A stretch of DNA of 64,000 bases, taken from assembly GCA_024114885.1 (NCBI GenBank), contig CP099429.1, positions 496,001 through 560,000 of the forward strand, in the 5' to 3' direction. Shown here one piece after another: positions 34,279 through 46,972 of the stretch. The notes below the pieces were generated by a model that saw only the letters and a list, made by a program, of their open reading frames with translations, searched no databases and was not told the DNA's origin. The first letter of the stretch is position 1. Each line of letters opens with the position of its first letter. The DNA is from Septoria linicola (taxonomy: Eukaryota > Ascomycota > Dothideomycetes > Mycosphaerellales > Mycosphaerellaceae). The position numbers and the translations under genes are program-made.

Positions 34279-37200
34279 CCTCACTATTGTCCTCACAGTC
34301 CGCATGCGTCCATGTCATTCCTATTGTCGCGCTGATAACAATAGGACTTACTTAATACTAATATCTAGCTTACCGCTGCTATTACTATAACTAATATATA
34401 CTAGTACTACTATAATTATAGGCGACAACGAGGCCTTATATAGTACTCGTAATATCAATCGCCTTGAGTAAGTTATTACGCGTATTCTACGACGCTTTTA
34501 GCTTAGCTAATACTTAATAGTATACTTAATACCGCTAGTATAGGCTCTACGTAGGCCGTAACTATATAAGTAAGTTACGTACTAATTAAGGAGATAGATA
34601 TTAATGAAAACGAGAACGCTAGGTAGGCAATTTTCGTACTCTCTATATACTCGCTACTAACTCGTAGTATAAAATAGGCTATAGAATTCCTCGAACTCCT
34701 TTAACCGCTTACGCTACCCTATTATACTAGACGCCTCTAACTATTAGTTTTACGCGCTAGCGACATAGTAGAAGTAGCTAAATAAAGTAGAAGGTAGAGA
34801 TAGTATAAAAAGAAAGGTTATAAAGAATAGTCTATATAAGTTTAATAAGGCTAGCTATATTATAGAGATAGCTAAGAGCGTTACTACTATTATACTATAC
34901 TTATAGTATAAGCGTCTAAGTCTTAAAGAGGAGTGTAAGATAGCGGTAGGAGGGCTACCTTATATATACTATATACGTATAGCTAAGTCTAGTTATTAGG
35001 CCGGTAAAGTAGTTAGTAATAATAAGGATAGCGAGTCTAGTAGCGAGTCTAGCGAGTTAGAGGAGCTCCGTGTCTATATAAAGGTATTAGAGGATAGGCT
35101 TAATAGGATAGATAGTACTATAGGAACGATAAATAGCTAGATTAACTAGCTTAAGGTAGAGGCTAATAGTAAGGCTCGTAATATATAGAGTCTATAGAAG
35201 GCTATATAGCTAAAGGAGGACATTCCTAAGCCTATTATAGTCTAGTTAGTATAGCGAGTTTATAAGTAATCGAACTACGAGTTACTACGAGTATAAAAAC
35301 TAATATCTACTCTTATCCTATTCTAGTATACTAATTCCTTTAATCCTATCTTCTTTAGGCTATAATTTAACTAGTATTTACTCTACGAGTCTATAGCGAG
35401 TACTATTTGCCGCTACTCCTCGTTACCCTACTAGTATACTCTACCTATAGCTTCTTCTATCGCTTCGGTAATAGTTTTACTACTTATTAGTTAGATAGCG
35501 TTAGTTACGCTAGCTCTATAGTAGTCTATTTATTATATTATTACTATTATATAGGCTCGGTAGGCTCGGTAAGCTTAGTAGACGTATAAATAGTATCCTA
35601 TTATTTAATCCGCTTAAGGGCCTACGAGGTCCGCTATAAATTAGACTCTCTACGTTTAGCTATACTCGTAGAAGACTCGTTATACGATAAATCTATTATT
35701 TTAGGTATAGTATAATAGTTAGATACGTATACCTACTACGTAGGCTTTTCTTACTTAATAGTAGGCTTATTATCCTATTTAATACTCTTAAAGATAGCTA
35801 ATAAAGTACTCGCTACTTTACTCGTAATAGTACTCTCTCGATTCTTTCGTTTATTCTTTACCTACTTTAGTAGCTTTAGTTATAGTATTAGCGTCTCTTT
35901 ATAGATAAGAAGCTTAATAAGGTATGTTTAAGTATCTACTACCTTCGCCTTTAGCTACTTAAACACCTCTATAACTATTCTAATACCTTATTCCTTAGGC
36001 CTCTTAATAGTAGTATTAGAGATCCTCTATAGAACCTATAATTTATTAAACTATATAAAGAATATATATTCTTTATAATCGTCTAGTTCCTAGATTAGAT
36101 AATAAAGTAGATTATCTATACCGAAACGATAGAGGACGAAGTTATCTAACCGATCGCTACGCTATATATCGAATATAGTGTTTATAAAGACGTTACTAAT
36201 ACTCTAGTAGTATTATAGCTTACTATACTTCTATATATTCTTCGTCCTAGTTTATTAGAATATAACGTATTACGTTTATACTTTATAGGTATAGTTAAAG
36301 GTAATAACTAGCGTTAGAGTACGTTATTTAATAGCTTCTAGCCGTAGTAGAGGTACAGATAATAGTCGTTATAATAGAGGTATCGATCTAGTATTAGGAG
36401 TAGGCCTTAGTCTATACCTCTAGTTCGTAATATTATATATAGCGTTAGTATACTATAGAATTAAACTAAACGACTAATAGGTAGGAGCTATAGGAGCTAT
36501 AGGAACGATACTCGTAGAGCGACTCGTAGATACTATTAGTATAGCTATAATCTCGTAGATAAACTACTTAGTTAGCGGATTAGGGTTCCTTATATAGTAG
36601 GTACTATAGAAAGCGTAGCCTTTAAATATACTAGTACTATATTATTTACCTATCTATAGATAGTATAGATCCTAGAGTAGTACCTTAATATCGGCTATAA
36701 TTATAGTAAAAGATATAGTATATATAGGATAACGTTATAAGAAAGAGAAAGGTAAGGAAGGACGATATAATATCGAAAGTATATACTCGCTAAGCCTTAT
36801 ACGCTAACTTGTAGAATAGGGTATATAACTAAATTTACTACGCTAATCTATACTATTTACTAGAGGCGGATCGGTTATAAACTCTATTACTCCGGTATTA
36901 TCGTTAGTAATTAGCTAGCTATTAGACGCGTTAAATATATCTTATATCTATCGTAAAGGGATCTATTAGCGTACTACTAGTAGCTTTTTAAGCTCGTATA
37001 GTATTAGCTATTATTTAGATATAATATATTTATAGATAAGAGAGCGTAAGCGTTTATAAGTAAACTTATAAAGGCGCTTACTATCGTCGTTATACGTACT
37101 ACTATCGATAGGTAAAAGGACGTTATATTTATATAGAGTAGACGTATACTATTAAAGAGTCTCTTTAGGTAGATAGGCTTCAAGATCTACTATTTAGTTA

Positions 37201-37716
37201 GCGAGTTATAGTAGCGAGTACTATCGAGTACGAACTAAATCCTACAAGGTCCTACTTAATATTATCTAGTACCTTATTAGGTAGTAGTATAGATTAGTAA
37301 GTATAGCCGCTTAGTATAGAATAATAGCGTAATATATATAGAATACCTAGAATAGAATATAGTCGTTCCTTACGTTAATTACGTATACTATAGTTGTTCT
37401 ATATATATATAAACTCTATAACTATAGTATATATTATTAGTATATAGATCGCTAAGAAGGTAATCCTATCTACGAGCGAATCTTCTTAATAGAGTAACGC
37501 TCTATATATCTCGTAGAAGTAGGATCTCTATAGTAATAGAATAGGCGCTTATTAGTTCTACTACGCCTTAATACGCTAGTTTATCTTACTTATTCTATAC
37601 TTGAAATACTAGTTAAATTCTAGTAGTAGTAATAGCTCTCTACCCTTACGTACGATCTACTTATTCTCTGTATTATAGATTACTTATCGAACCTTATAAT
37701 AAGTATCTATAGCGAG

Positions 37717-37994
37717 TGTTAAGAATATATCCTAGATAGTCAGTCTAGATATAGACTTCTAAGTATAGTTCTAGATGCCTAAGGCATCTACCTAAGGCTT
37801 AGTAAGAGGTATATCTTACTTCTCTTTCTTCTCTTCTTAGATAACTAACAAAATTAACTTTATATTTAGTTCCTAGCATATTACTACTATACTATATATA
37901 TAAGTTAGTTCAAGATTGATCCCCTATTCTTCTTTACTACGCTATACCCTCCTTAACATTATATAGTATCTATAAACGCCCTCTACTTTTAATA
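37717..37994 (+). repeat. 5-prime LTR of the copia element
   Basis: 278 bp beginning TGTTAAGAAT and ending CTTTTAATA; preceded by the target duplication GCGAG (37712-37716) and followed at 37995 by GGTTATAAGCCCGGGTTT, in the position of the primer-binding site. It matches the 3-prime LTR over its full length. Confidence 0.95.
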
Positions 37995-40900
37995 GGTTAT
38001 AAGCCCGGGTTTGTATACTAAATAGGAGCAACCTATATTAGTATAGGTTACTTATATCCCTTATAGTTTATAGAAAATATTTAGGGCCTAGAAGTTTCTC
38101 TAACTATATTACTAACGAAGCTAGTTTATACCTAGTAGTATATAAGTTAGTAAAGATCTCTATAAGACAGTAGTATGTTTCTACTTTATTAATACCTGCC
38201 TAGTTCTCTACTATTACACCTAGTATTACTAGAGTTAGAAGAGGCTACTTGGCCTTCCTACTACCTAGTAATAGAAACTCTACTAAGAGAGAAAGATCTA
38301 AGTCTTAGTAATTTCCTAAATACGAGGAATCCCTATCCCTTAGAGCTAGTCTCCCTACTATAAGAAATTACCCTTCTCTAGAATCCTTAGCTAGTCTAAA
38401 GCATTCTACTAATTATTTATTCTATTCACCTATTTCTATAATAGACTAAGAGGATAAGAAGAGCTAAAGGATTCTAATCCTAGATAGAACTAACTAGAAG
38501 AGATAGTTTAAGCTATAGACAGATAAGCTAGAAGGAAAGGACTAGTTCTAGGCAATTAGCTAACTAATTGTTAGAGGGAACCTATACATAGTTTAGTAGG
38601 ATACTAGTCTTTAGATATATATTACTTAGAATCAACACTTCTTAAAAGACAATATAGTATATAGGTTCAGTATTAGATACAGTATTAGTAAAGATAATAA
38701 GATAGAGCTAGAGACATAGTATGTTACTATACTAGTAGCTAAGATATAGGTAATTCTCTAGAATAAGTATAATAGAGTCCTAAAGTCCTATACTATAGGT
38801 CTAATTAAGTAGTTTATTATATTTAGGATATTACCTAATAAGACAATTAGGGAAGTATAGAGACACCTTAGAGGCCTAGGTAAGAGGATTACTAAGATTG
38901 ATCCTTAGGAAGCCTACTACTAGAGCTAAGAGAAAAGGCTAAAATATCTCCTATAGTCCCTACCTATATTATACTAAGTAGCTAAGGATACTATTATAAC
39001 CTAACTATCCTTAGATATAGACACTATTCTCCTTCTACTTAAGTCCTAAAAGGTAAGAGACAATCTAGACAAGATAGACATAGGTCTAGCTATATTCTAT
39101 TCTAGGTAGCCCTACTAAGGAAAGTCTCTACTAATATACTAGCTCTATAAGAAAAAGAAGCACTAGTTAAAGGATTGTCCTAACCTCTCTACTACTAAGA
39201 AACTGTCCTAGTAGAGAAATAGTACTAAGAACTAGAAGGACCCTTAGGGATTATTCCTTAGAGAGAAGGTTAGAAGATCCTCTTTACTAAGGAATACTAG
39301 ATATATTAAGAAAGCTGTCTATAAGTCATTATTATATAATAAGCTAAAGAAGGTTATCTAGAAAATAGGTAAGTAGCTTTAAAGGATAGAAAAGTCTAGA
39401 AAGCTTCTAAAGAAAGGATTTTTAGCCTAGGAGTCTAGTTCTAGTTCTAATTCTAGAACTTACTCTAGTTCTAGAAGTAATAATAATTCTCTATTAGAAG
39501 ATAATAACTAAGATAAGTTGGCCTATTCTATAATTAAGGCTAAAGGCAAGTTGTTACTCTAAGAATAGCTCTTAGATTCCTATACCTTATCCTATATAAC
39601 TAACTAACTATCCTTCTTTAGATTAGTAAAGCTACTAAGGAAGAAAGTATAGATTAAGGTAGGAGGAGGATACCTCTATATAACCTACTCTAGACTAGTA
39701 TAGATAAAGAGAATCTTAGGAGGAGAAGTTCTACTTAATAGGGTACTATTTGTTCCTAATCTTAGAGTAAATCTTATATTATAGGATTAGTTTAGTAAGC
39801 AATTTAGAGTCTAGAAGCCTGATTTCACTCTCACCTCCCTAGATAGCTAAACAGTTATAAAGACCAAGCTAGTTAGAGGTGTTCTATTTATTAGTAAGAT
39901 ATTACCTCTCCTATAGGAAAAGTTATATTACTTACTATATAATCCTATAGAGGTTAATAATGCCTATACTGCCCTATTAGAGAAGGATCTAAAACAGTAG
40001 GAGCTATAGTATAGAAGATTTATATACTTTAGAAGAGGGTTACTCTTAAACCTTTATAAAATTACTAACCTAAAGGAAAGAATTCTAATTCCTAACTAGG
40101 AAGAGTATAAGTATAGGATCTATATAATAGGTAAGATAAAGAAATACCTAGGTAAGTCTATTAAGAGAAGACCTAAAAGATTAGCCCTTGTGTTAGTAGA
40201 TATCTATAGACTATTACTATTATTAGTAAAAGGTTTTATATAGTAGCTTAAGATTATTAATAACTTCTTAAGAAAGAAATAGGTATTTCTACTTAAGGCT
40301 AGATCAGATATACTAACTACTCTTCAGAACTAGAGGATTAAGGTAGAAAGGTAGTTAGTAGCACTCCTCAAGTCTATAAGGGCTAATAATACTAGAGAGA
40401 TTACTACTTTAATCAAATAGTAGGAGAAGGACTTTAGAATTACCCTTAAGCTAACTAAGGCCTATAATTCACTCTAGAATAGAGTAGTTAAGAGGTCTAT
40501 CTAAACATTAGAAGCCTCTATTAGAGTAATACTTAAAGAAAGTAAGATACCTATTAAGTTTTGGCTAGAAGCCCTTAAAGTATAGGTATATATAAGGAAT
40601 AAGCTTCTAAATAGACCTAATATTAAAGGATTTAAGCTCTTACCTAATAAAGCTTTTAATAGGATTAAACTAACAGTCTTCTACCTTAAGGTATAGGGAT
40701 ATAGAGCTATAGTATATATAGATATAAGAGTATAGCCTTAGTAGGTAAGGAGTAATAAACTAATAAACAGAGGAAAGGATACTATGTTTATTAGATACTA
40801 TAATAATATAGTAAAGGTATAGAAGTTCTAGGAGCTAGATATAAAGGCTATCAAGTAGTATACTAATATAATCTTCTTTAAAGATAAGCTAGGTAGAGAA

Positions 40901-43737
40901 TTAGACTTGAATATTAAGATTAAGAATCTCCCTAGTTTAGCTCTAGAAAGAAGACCTATTAGAAGGCTAAGAACTATTAGCTAGCCTACTCTATAAGCTA
41001 GTAGGAGTACCTTAGGTACTCCTAGTCTAGGCTAGTAGAAGCCTCCTCCTCCTTAGCTATTAGTATAGGTTTAGGAAGGAAAGAAACTCTTTATATAACT
41101 TCTACCTCTACTAGAAGATATAGGAGAGTATAGAAAATTCCTAGACTAAGAGAAAGTTAAGAAAGAATCTAAGAATTCTACCTAAGAAACTATAGAGGTA
41201 GATTAGGAGTAGATAGCTCTAAGGTAAACTCTTAGAAAGAGGAAAGTATCCTAAGAACTTAATAGATTTAACTAGAAGCTAAAGCCAATTAGGCTTAAGC
41301 TAGATTAGAATAGTTAGCTAGACAAGGAAATACTCCTAGAGTATTAGGCTTTCTTCTTAGCTATAAGCTTTATTAACCTAGGTATCCTATAGGACCTAGA
41401 ATTCTTAGAGGAAGTTAAAGAGATTACATTCTCAGCTACTAAAGAAGTAGGAATACATAAATAGGAGGTTCTAATCCTAAGGAACTATAAGGAAGTAGTA
41501 AGTAATCCTAAGTAGGGTTATCTCTAGTAAGAAGCTATTTAGAAGGAGCTAGATATACTTATAAGTAATAATACCTAGACTATAGTAGTCCTACTAAAAG
41601 GGGCTAACCTAGTTACCTTAAGATAGGTCTTTAATATTAAGAGAAAGCTTAGTAGAGCTATTAAAAAGTTTAAGGTAAGACTAGTTATAAGAGGGTTCTC
41701 TTAAAAGTATAGAGTAGACTATATAGAGACTTTTACCTTTATAGTTAGGTAGGATACTCTAAGAGGATTTATAGCTGTGGTCTATAAGAAGGACCTAGTT
41801 CTATACTAAGTAGATATAAACAATATATTTATAGAGAGTACCCTATATAAGGATATCTATATAATCCTACTACTAGGTATTAACCTACTAACTAGTATAG
41901 TCTTATAAGTTCTAAGGAGTCTCTATAGGCTAAAGTAAGCTATAAGAGACTAGAATCAGCTATATATGTTAAAGCTAAAAGGAATAGGATTCAGATAATT
42001 AGAAGTGGACTTATGTCTTCTAATCTATAAGAAAAGGAAAGACCTAATAATCCTAATCTATATTAATAATATACCTATTACTATAGAGAGACTAGAAGAT
42101 GTCCTCTAGTTTAAAGACTAACTTAGTAAGGTCTTTAAGATCAAAGATCTTAGAGAACTAGACAAGATTCTTAGAATAAGACTAATAAGAAATAGACAGT
42201 AAAGCTAGCTAAAACTTAACTAGAAGCACTATATCTAAGAGAACCTAGCTAAGATAGGAATAGGTTAAGAGACTATATTACTAACTCTTTTACTAATAGA
42301 CAGCTATAAAAGTCTAAAGCCTACTAGACTAAATAATAAAAGGTGTAACAAATAAGAGTACTAATCTATTATTAGAACATAGATATAGCTTGTAACTATT
42401 ATAAGACTAGATATTTTATTTACCCTTAGAAGATTGAGCTCCTATATTAGTAATCTAATAGTAGGACATATAAAGGCTCTAAAGAAGCTAACTAGATACC
42501 TGAGATCAAACCTAGACCTTAGTCTAAGATACTTAAGGAATAGTCAAGGCTTTCTTACTAGATATATAGACTCTAACTATGTAATAGACAAGACTAATAG
42601 AGTCTCAATCCTTGGATATATCTTCTTCCTTTATAGTACACTAATCTCCTAGATAAGTAAGAAGTAGAAATCTGTAGCTATATCTATAATAGAAGCTAAA
42701 TATATAGCTATAGATATATATATAAAACAGTTATAGTTCCTTAGTACTCTTTTAAGAGAGCTTAGATACCTAGAGTTAGTAAGAGAATATTCTTACTAAC
42801 TAAAGATCCTTAGTAACTAGGAAACTATTACTAGAATTAGGCTAATTTAGCTAAAAGGTAATAACTAAGCTACCCTTACTCTAGTCAAGGACTCATATAT
42901 TTATAATAAGTCTAAATATATTAATATCTTATATAATGCTATAAGAAAGCTCTAGTAGAATAGACTTATCTCTATAGAATATATAAATATAAAAGAGATA
43001 GTAGTAGATAGTCTTACTAAGCTAAAGAATAGACTACAGTTTCAGGAGTTTGTAAGGTAGCTCTACCTTATATAAGAGATATATAAAAGATAACTCTAAG
43101 CCTTAGAGTTAAACTAAGAGGAGTCTAAAAGAAAGATTTTAGTTACTTAACTCCTCCTTAGTTAGACTTTATAAAGTCCTAAATACTCTTACTAATATTA
43201 GACCTATTACTAACTATAATATTACTATATAGTACCTAGCTAAACTAGACACCCTCTAAGGCTAAGTACTAGTTAATGTTAAAGACCTCCTCTATAGTAG
43301 CTATTATCTCCTCTACTAGTATATAGTTACTCTACTCCCTAGCTTAATATAAGATCCCTATAGCTAAGAATAGTGTACCTTAAAGACTATTAGGGAACTA
43401 AGAAGCTATATAGAATATAACTAAGTAGGGGACTAGGCTATAAGGAATCTAGGGAGCTATTAGAATTAGCTATAAGAAAGGACAGGGGTAACTTACTAGA
43501 TAGTCTATATCCTAAACAATCTACTCCTATATAAGAGAGGAGGAAGATCTTATAGAAGGCATTTCTTTTACCTTTTTATAAGAGATAGTAGTATAGAAAG
43601 TTTATTAGATTAATAGTTAGTACTATCTAGTTATTAGTCTAAAAAGCAAGTACTTAATAACTAATTAAGATTAGGACTAGTATTTAAGTACTATAGATAA
43701 TCTATTAAAAGATCTAACTATATAGTATAAGTAGGAG

Positions 43738-44015
43738 TGTTAAGAATGTATCCTAGATAGTTAGTCTAGATATAGACTTCTAAGCATAGTTCTAGATACC
43801 TAAGGCATCTACCTAAGGCTTAGTAAGAGGTATATCTTGCTTCTCTTTCTTCTCTTCTTAGATAACTAATAAGATTAACTTTATATTTAGTTCCTAGTAT
43901 ATTACTACTATACTATATATATAAGTTAGTTCAAGATTGATCTCCTATTCTTCTTTACTACGCTATACCCTCCTTAACATTATATAGTATCTACAAACGC
44001 CCTCTACTTTTAATA
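43738..44015 (+). repeat. 3-prime LTR of the copia element
   Basis: 278 bp; differs from the 5-prime LTR at about ten sites by my count, every one a transition and about eight in CpA/TpG context. A degraded purine-rich AGTAGGAG precedes it, in the position of the polypurine tract. Confidence 0.95.
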
Positions 44016-44950
44016 GCGAGTATTGTTTCTATACTATAGTCGGAGCGAATAATTTAAGGCGCTATATTACCGTAGCGTAGTATTATAAGATATTAAGCTA
44101 GTACTAATACGGTAGTCTATCTAGTAATACTATAGTAAATCTACTTAATATAGCGCGAATAGATATCGATTCTAGTATAGATCTATATACTATAGAACTC
44201 GAATTTATAGTATATATCTATTAAGGTTACGAAGCTAGGTCTAGGTATAATAACGGCTCTATAATACTCGCGCGCACGCTCTATCTAGCGTCGAACACTC
44301 TTAGGATTAAGTCGCTTTACTACGCTATAAATTCGGTTACTACGAGTATTAGCTACGAGTCGGTATACGCTAGTAGTAAGTACTCTACCGTCCGATAATA
44401 TTATACTTACTCTATAGATACGTATATAGGTTTCTTCTACTATACGTCTTAACTATAGCTTTATTAAGCTTAATAGTAAGTATAGCCTTAATCTTAGCTT
44501 TAGTAGTAGTATACTCCTCTCTATACTTCTTTTTTATAAGCTTTATACGTCTTCTTATCTTACTATACTATTTCTTAATAATATTATAGCTATTAATCTT
44601 TAGGAGCTCTATAGCTACCTTGTCCGAGAGCCGTAAGTCGTAGAATATAAAGGCAATCTGCTATTCTAATACTTATAGATTATTTAGTATATACTATACG
44701 TATCTATTATTCTTCCTAGCGCTCTAGATACTCTATATTACTATTAATCGTCTAATTGTTCTCGTAGTTATATCGATATAGTAGACGTCTCGGAGGTCTT
44801 TTTAAATAGTTACTTTAGATACTCTAGCCTTAAGGTACTTAGTAATCTACGTATAGTATAGTTCGTAGTCTCTAGTAGTAGGAGGTATAGTAGCGAGTAT
44901 ATAGAGAGTATATAGAGAGTATAAGGCGTGGATGTAATGTAAACTATTAT

Positions 44951-45000
44951 TAAATCATTGAGAAATCTTCATGTCTCGGTGGGACGTATGGGCCTCGGTA
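44951..45000 (-). repeat. right copy of inverted repeat bounding the mutated island
   Basis: Reverse complement of the left copy at 34229-34278, with the core TGTCTCGGTGGGACGTATGG. It lies about 225 bp upstream of the complex I subunit gene, just as the left copy lies about 218 bp upstream of RPN9. Not RIP-damaged. Confidence 0.75.
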
Positions 45001-45223
45001 CTCTTGCCTGCTGGACGCAGAGCCGCATTTCTTGGCGCGGAAGGAGAGCTCGGTCCTCGATCCAATCGCGACTTCCGCAGATCATCAGACAGACTGCAGC
45101 CGACGTCTCTCTCTAACTTAGTCTTCCAGCTCTCCCAGGATCACATGGAGTAGGCGACTCCTGCAACATCCTCACTTCGACTCCGTCTTAGCTCACCGCT
45201 CCTCTCCGCTCCCCTCAGGCGCC

Positions 45224-46455
45224 ATGGCGGGTCTTTCCACCAGCGCAATGGCTCTGCAGCGCCAAATGTGCCGACCCAACGCCTCCCTCACCACCCGATT
45301 CGCAAAGAGTGTCGCTGCACCTACACAATGTCGGCGGAACCTGCAGGACATTGCCATCACACGGACAGGCAAGCCAATCATCCGTCTTCCTGGCGGTCGT
45401 AGTGCGCTGGGAGGGCACACGGCCACTGTCTTCGGTGCAACGGGATTCTTGGGCAGATACATTGTGAACAGACTGGCGCGATCAGGAAACACGGTCGTCG
45501 TCCCCTTCCGCGAAGAAATGGCGAAGCGACATCTGAAGGTGACAGGAGATCTGGGCCGAGTTGCCTTCATCGAGTGGGACTTGCGAAACAAGGCCTCCAT
45601 TGATGAAGCCGTCCGTCACTCAGATATTGTCATCAACATGGTCGGTCGCGACTACCCAACCAAGAACTTCGACCTCCAAGACGTGCATGAGGAAGGCACG
45701 CGGAGAATCGCAGAGGCTGTGGCAAAGTATGATGTGGACCGCTTCATCCAGGTCTCATCACACTCCGCCGCCAAAGACTCACCTTCAGAATTCTACCGCA
45801 CAAAATGGAACGCTGAGCAGATCGCGCGCGAAATCTTCCCGGAGACCACCATTGTTCGACCTGCCCCAGCTTTTGGTTTCGAGGACCGACTTCTCCACAG
45901 ACTGGCAAAGGCGACCAACATTTTGACCGCAAACAACATGGAAGAGCGCTTCTCACCTGTGCACTCCATTGACATTGGACAAGCGCTCGAGGTCATGTGC
46001 CAGGACGACAGCACTGCAGGCCAGACGTATGAGCTCTTTGGCCCCAAGGAGTACAGCATGAAGGAAGTGTCGGAGCTTGTGGACCGCGAAATGATCAAGA
46101 AGCGGCGGCACATTAACGTGCCCAAGGCGGCACTTAAGCCATTCTACGGCGTCCTCAACAAGGCTCTTTGGTGGCCTGTTGGCAGCACAGATGAGGTCGA
46201 GCGTGAATTCCTGGACCAAGTCATCGACAAGAAGGCCAAGACCTTTAAGGACTTGGACATTGAGCCCGGTGACATTGCAAACTTCACTTACCAGTATCTG
46301 GTGCGTGTTGATATTACTGTCTTCTCTCTGACGATTGTGCGCTAACTTGTTCTTAGCAACACTACCGAAGCTCATCATATTACGACTTGCCACCCATGAC
46401 CGAGAAGGAGAAGCGCGAGGAGAAGAAATATGTGCACGTTCTGGACGACCAATAG
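45224..46455 (+). CDS. mitochondrial complex I 40 kDa subunit (NDUFA9 / NUO-40)
   Basis: Exons 45224-46300 and 46357-46455; intron 46301-46356 (56 nt, GTGCGT, GCTAAC branch, TAG). Product 391 aa. The first ~45 residues are basic and hydroxylated, as expected for a mitochondrial targeting sequence. An atypical short-chain dehydrogenase fold follows: TVFGATGFLGRYIVNRLA near residue 70, then VINMVGRDYPTKNFDLQDVH, FIQVSSHSAAKDSPSEFYRTK (SxxxY-like) and TIVRPAPAFGFEDRLLH. Family role: accessory subunit of NADH:ubiquinone oxidoreductase that binds NADPH. The second exon encodes a charged tail (EKEKREEKKYVHVLDDQ). It is divergent from RPN9 across the repeat island. Confidence 0.95.
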
Positions 46456-46972
46456 TCTACTCTCGTGCTTATCGCGCGGCAATGTTGCAAATAGACCACG
46501 ACTGCTCAATCGAAGCAGAGGTTGTATATATGATACGGTCAAAAGGAAGGCTTCCATTTGTTCACCATCTTCATCCTCTCCCGCTTTGCTAATTCGGAAT
46601 CACAGTCTGTGCGACAAAAGGTTCAGAACACGATTTTATCAATAGCATGTAATGCAAGATGCAAAACGCTCAAGTCGGACTATCAAGCCTTTGATAGCTC
46701 TCTGTGTTGGTAGCCATGCGATTCACAGATCTTCGCACCACCGCTCCTCCTTCGACAATGAAGGATCGAGCTTGCTCACTTATGCCCAGCCCCAGCTGCG
46801 CAACAACACCATTCCGAATCCTCCCGCAAGTCACCAGAAACATCCAGCACAGTGCCAAGGACAGTCGAGTATCGCCATCCCAACCACCACTCGTGCTCGG
46901 GCAGTAAGCTTCAGTATTCCCTCTCGACAGCCCTCGGACATTAGAGCTGTTTCTCTTCAGCATAACCGATGA
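46456..46972. other. intergenic, no gene recognised
   Basis: Between the convergent complex I subunit gene and the acidic hypothetical protein. Frame 46652-46972 has no family features. Confidence 0.45.

Larger units (their letters stand above)
37717..44015 (+). mobile_element. full-length, inactivated Ty1/copia LTR retrotransposon
   Basis: 6,299 bp with identical-length 278-bp LTRs and a perfect 5-bp target duplication GCGAG on both sides (37712-37716 and 44016-44020). Coding relics in copia order, all cut by stops: a degraded CCHC-knuckle region near 39140-39185, integrase region near 40130-40500, a reverse transcriptase relic at about 41811-41826 reading VDINN after an amber/ochre codon where Gln is expected, a degraded YVDD box near 42041-42075, and an RNase H region at 42434-42720 (KALKKLTRYLRSN, then KSVAISIIEAKYIA). 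Order integrase before reverse transcriptase places it in copia and not gypsy. No open frame exceeds 72 codons, so it is dead. Confidence 0.93.
34335..44930. mobile_element. RIP-mutated transposon island (outer, older element interrupted by a copia element)
   Basis: Sequence turns abruptly TA-saturated at about 34335 and ordinary again at about 44930. In the outer parts (34335-37711 and 44021-44930) CA and TG dinucleotides are almost absent over thousands of bases while CG remains common, and every frame is riddled with TAG/TAA. That is the footprint of repeat-induced point mutation of C to T in CpA context. The outer element was a single unit before the copia insertion, because its sequence resumes directly after the GCGAG duplication. 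Its class could not be identified; some minus- and plus-strand stretches are coding-like but too damaged to name. There is no host gene inside. Confidence 0.9.

Noticed and set aside
42434..42652. 72-codon open frame in the repeat island as a gene
   Set aside because: It is the surviving RNase H-like fragment of the dead copia element.
34335..44930. Centromere or CRISPR-like array
   Set aside because: The TA-rich block is explained by RIP-damaged transposons with LTRs and target duplication; there are no regular spacers or tandem arrays.
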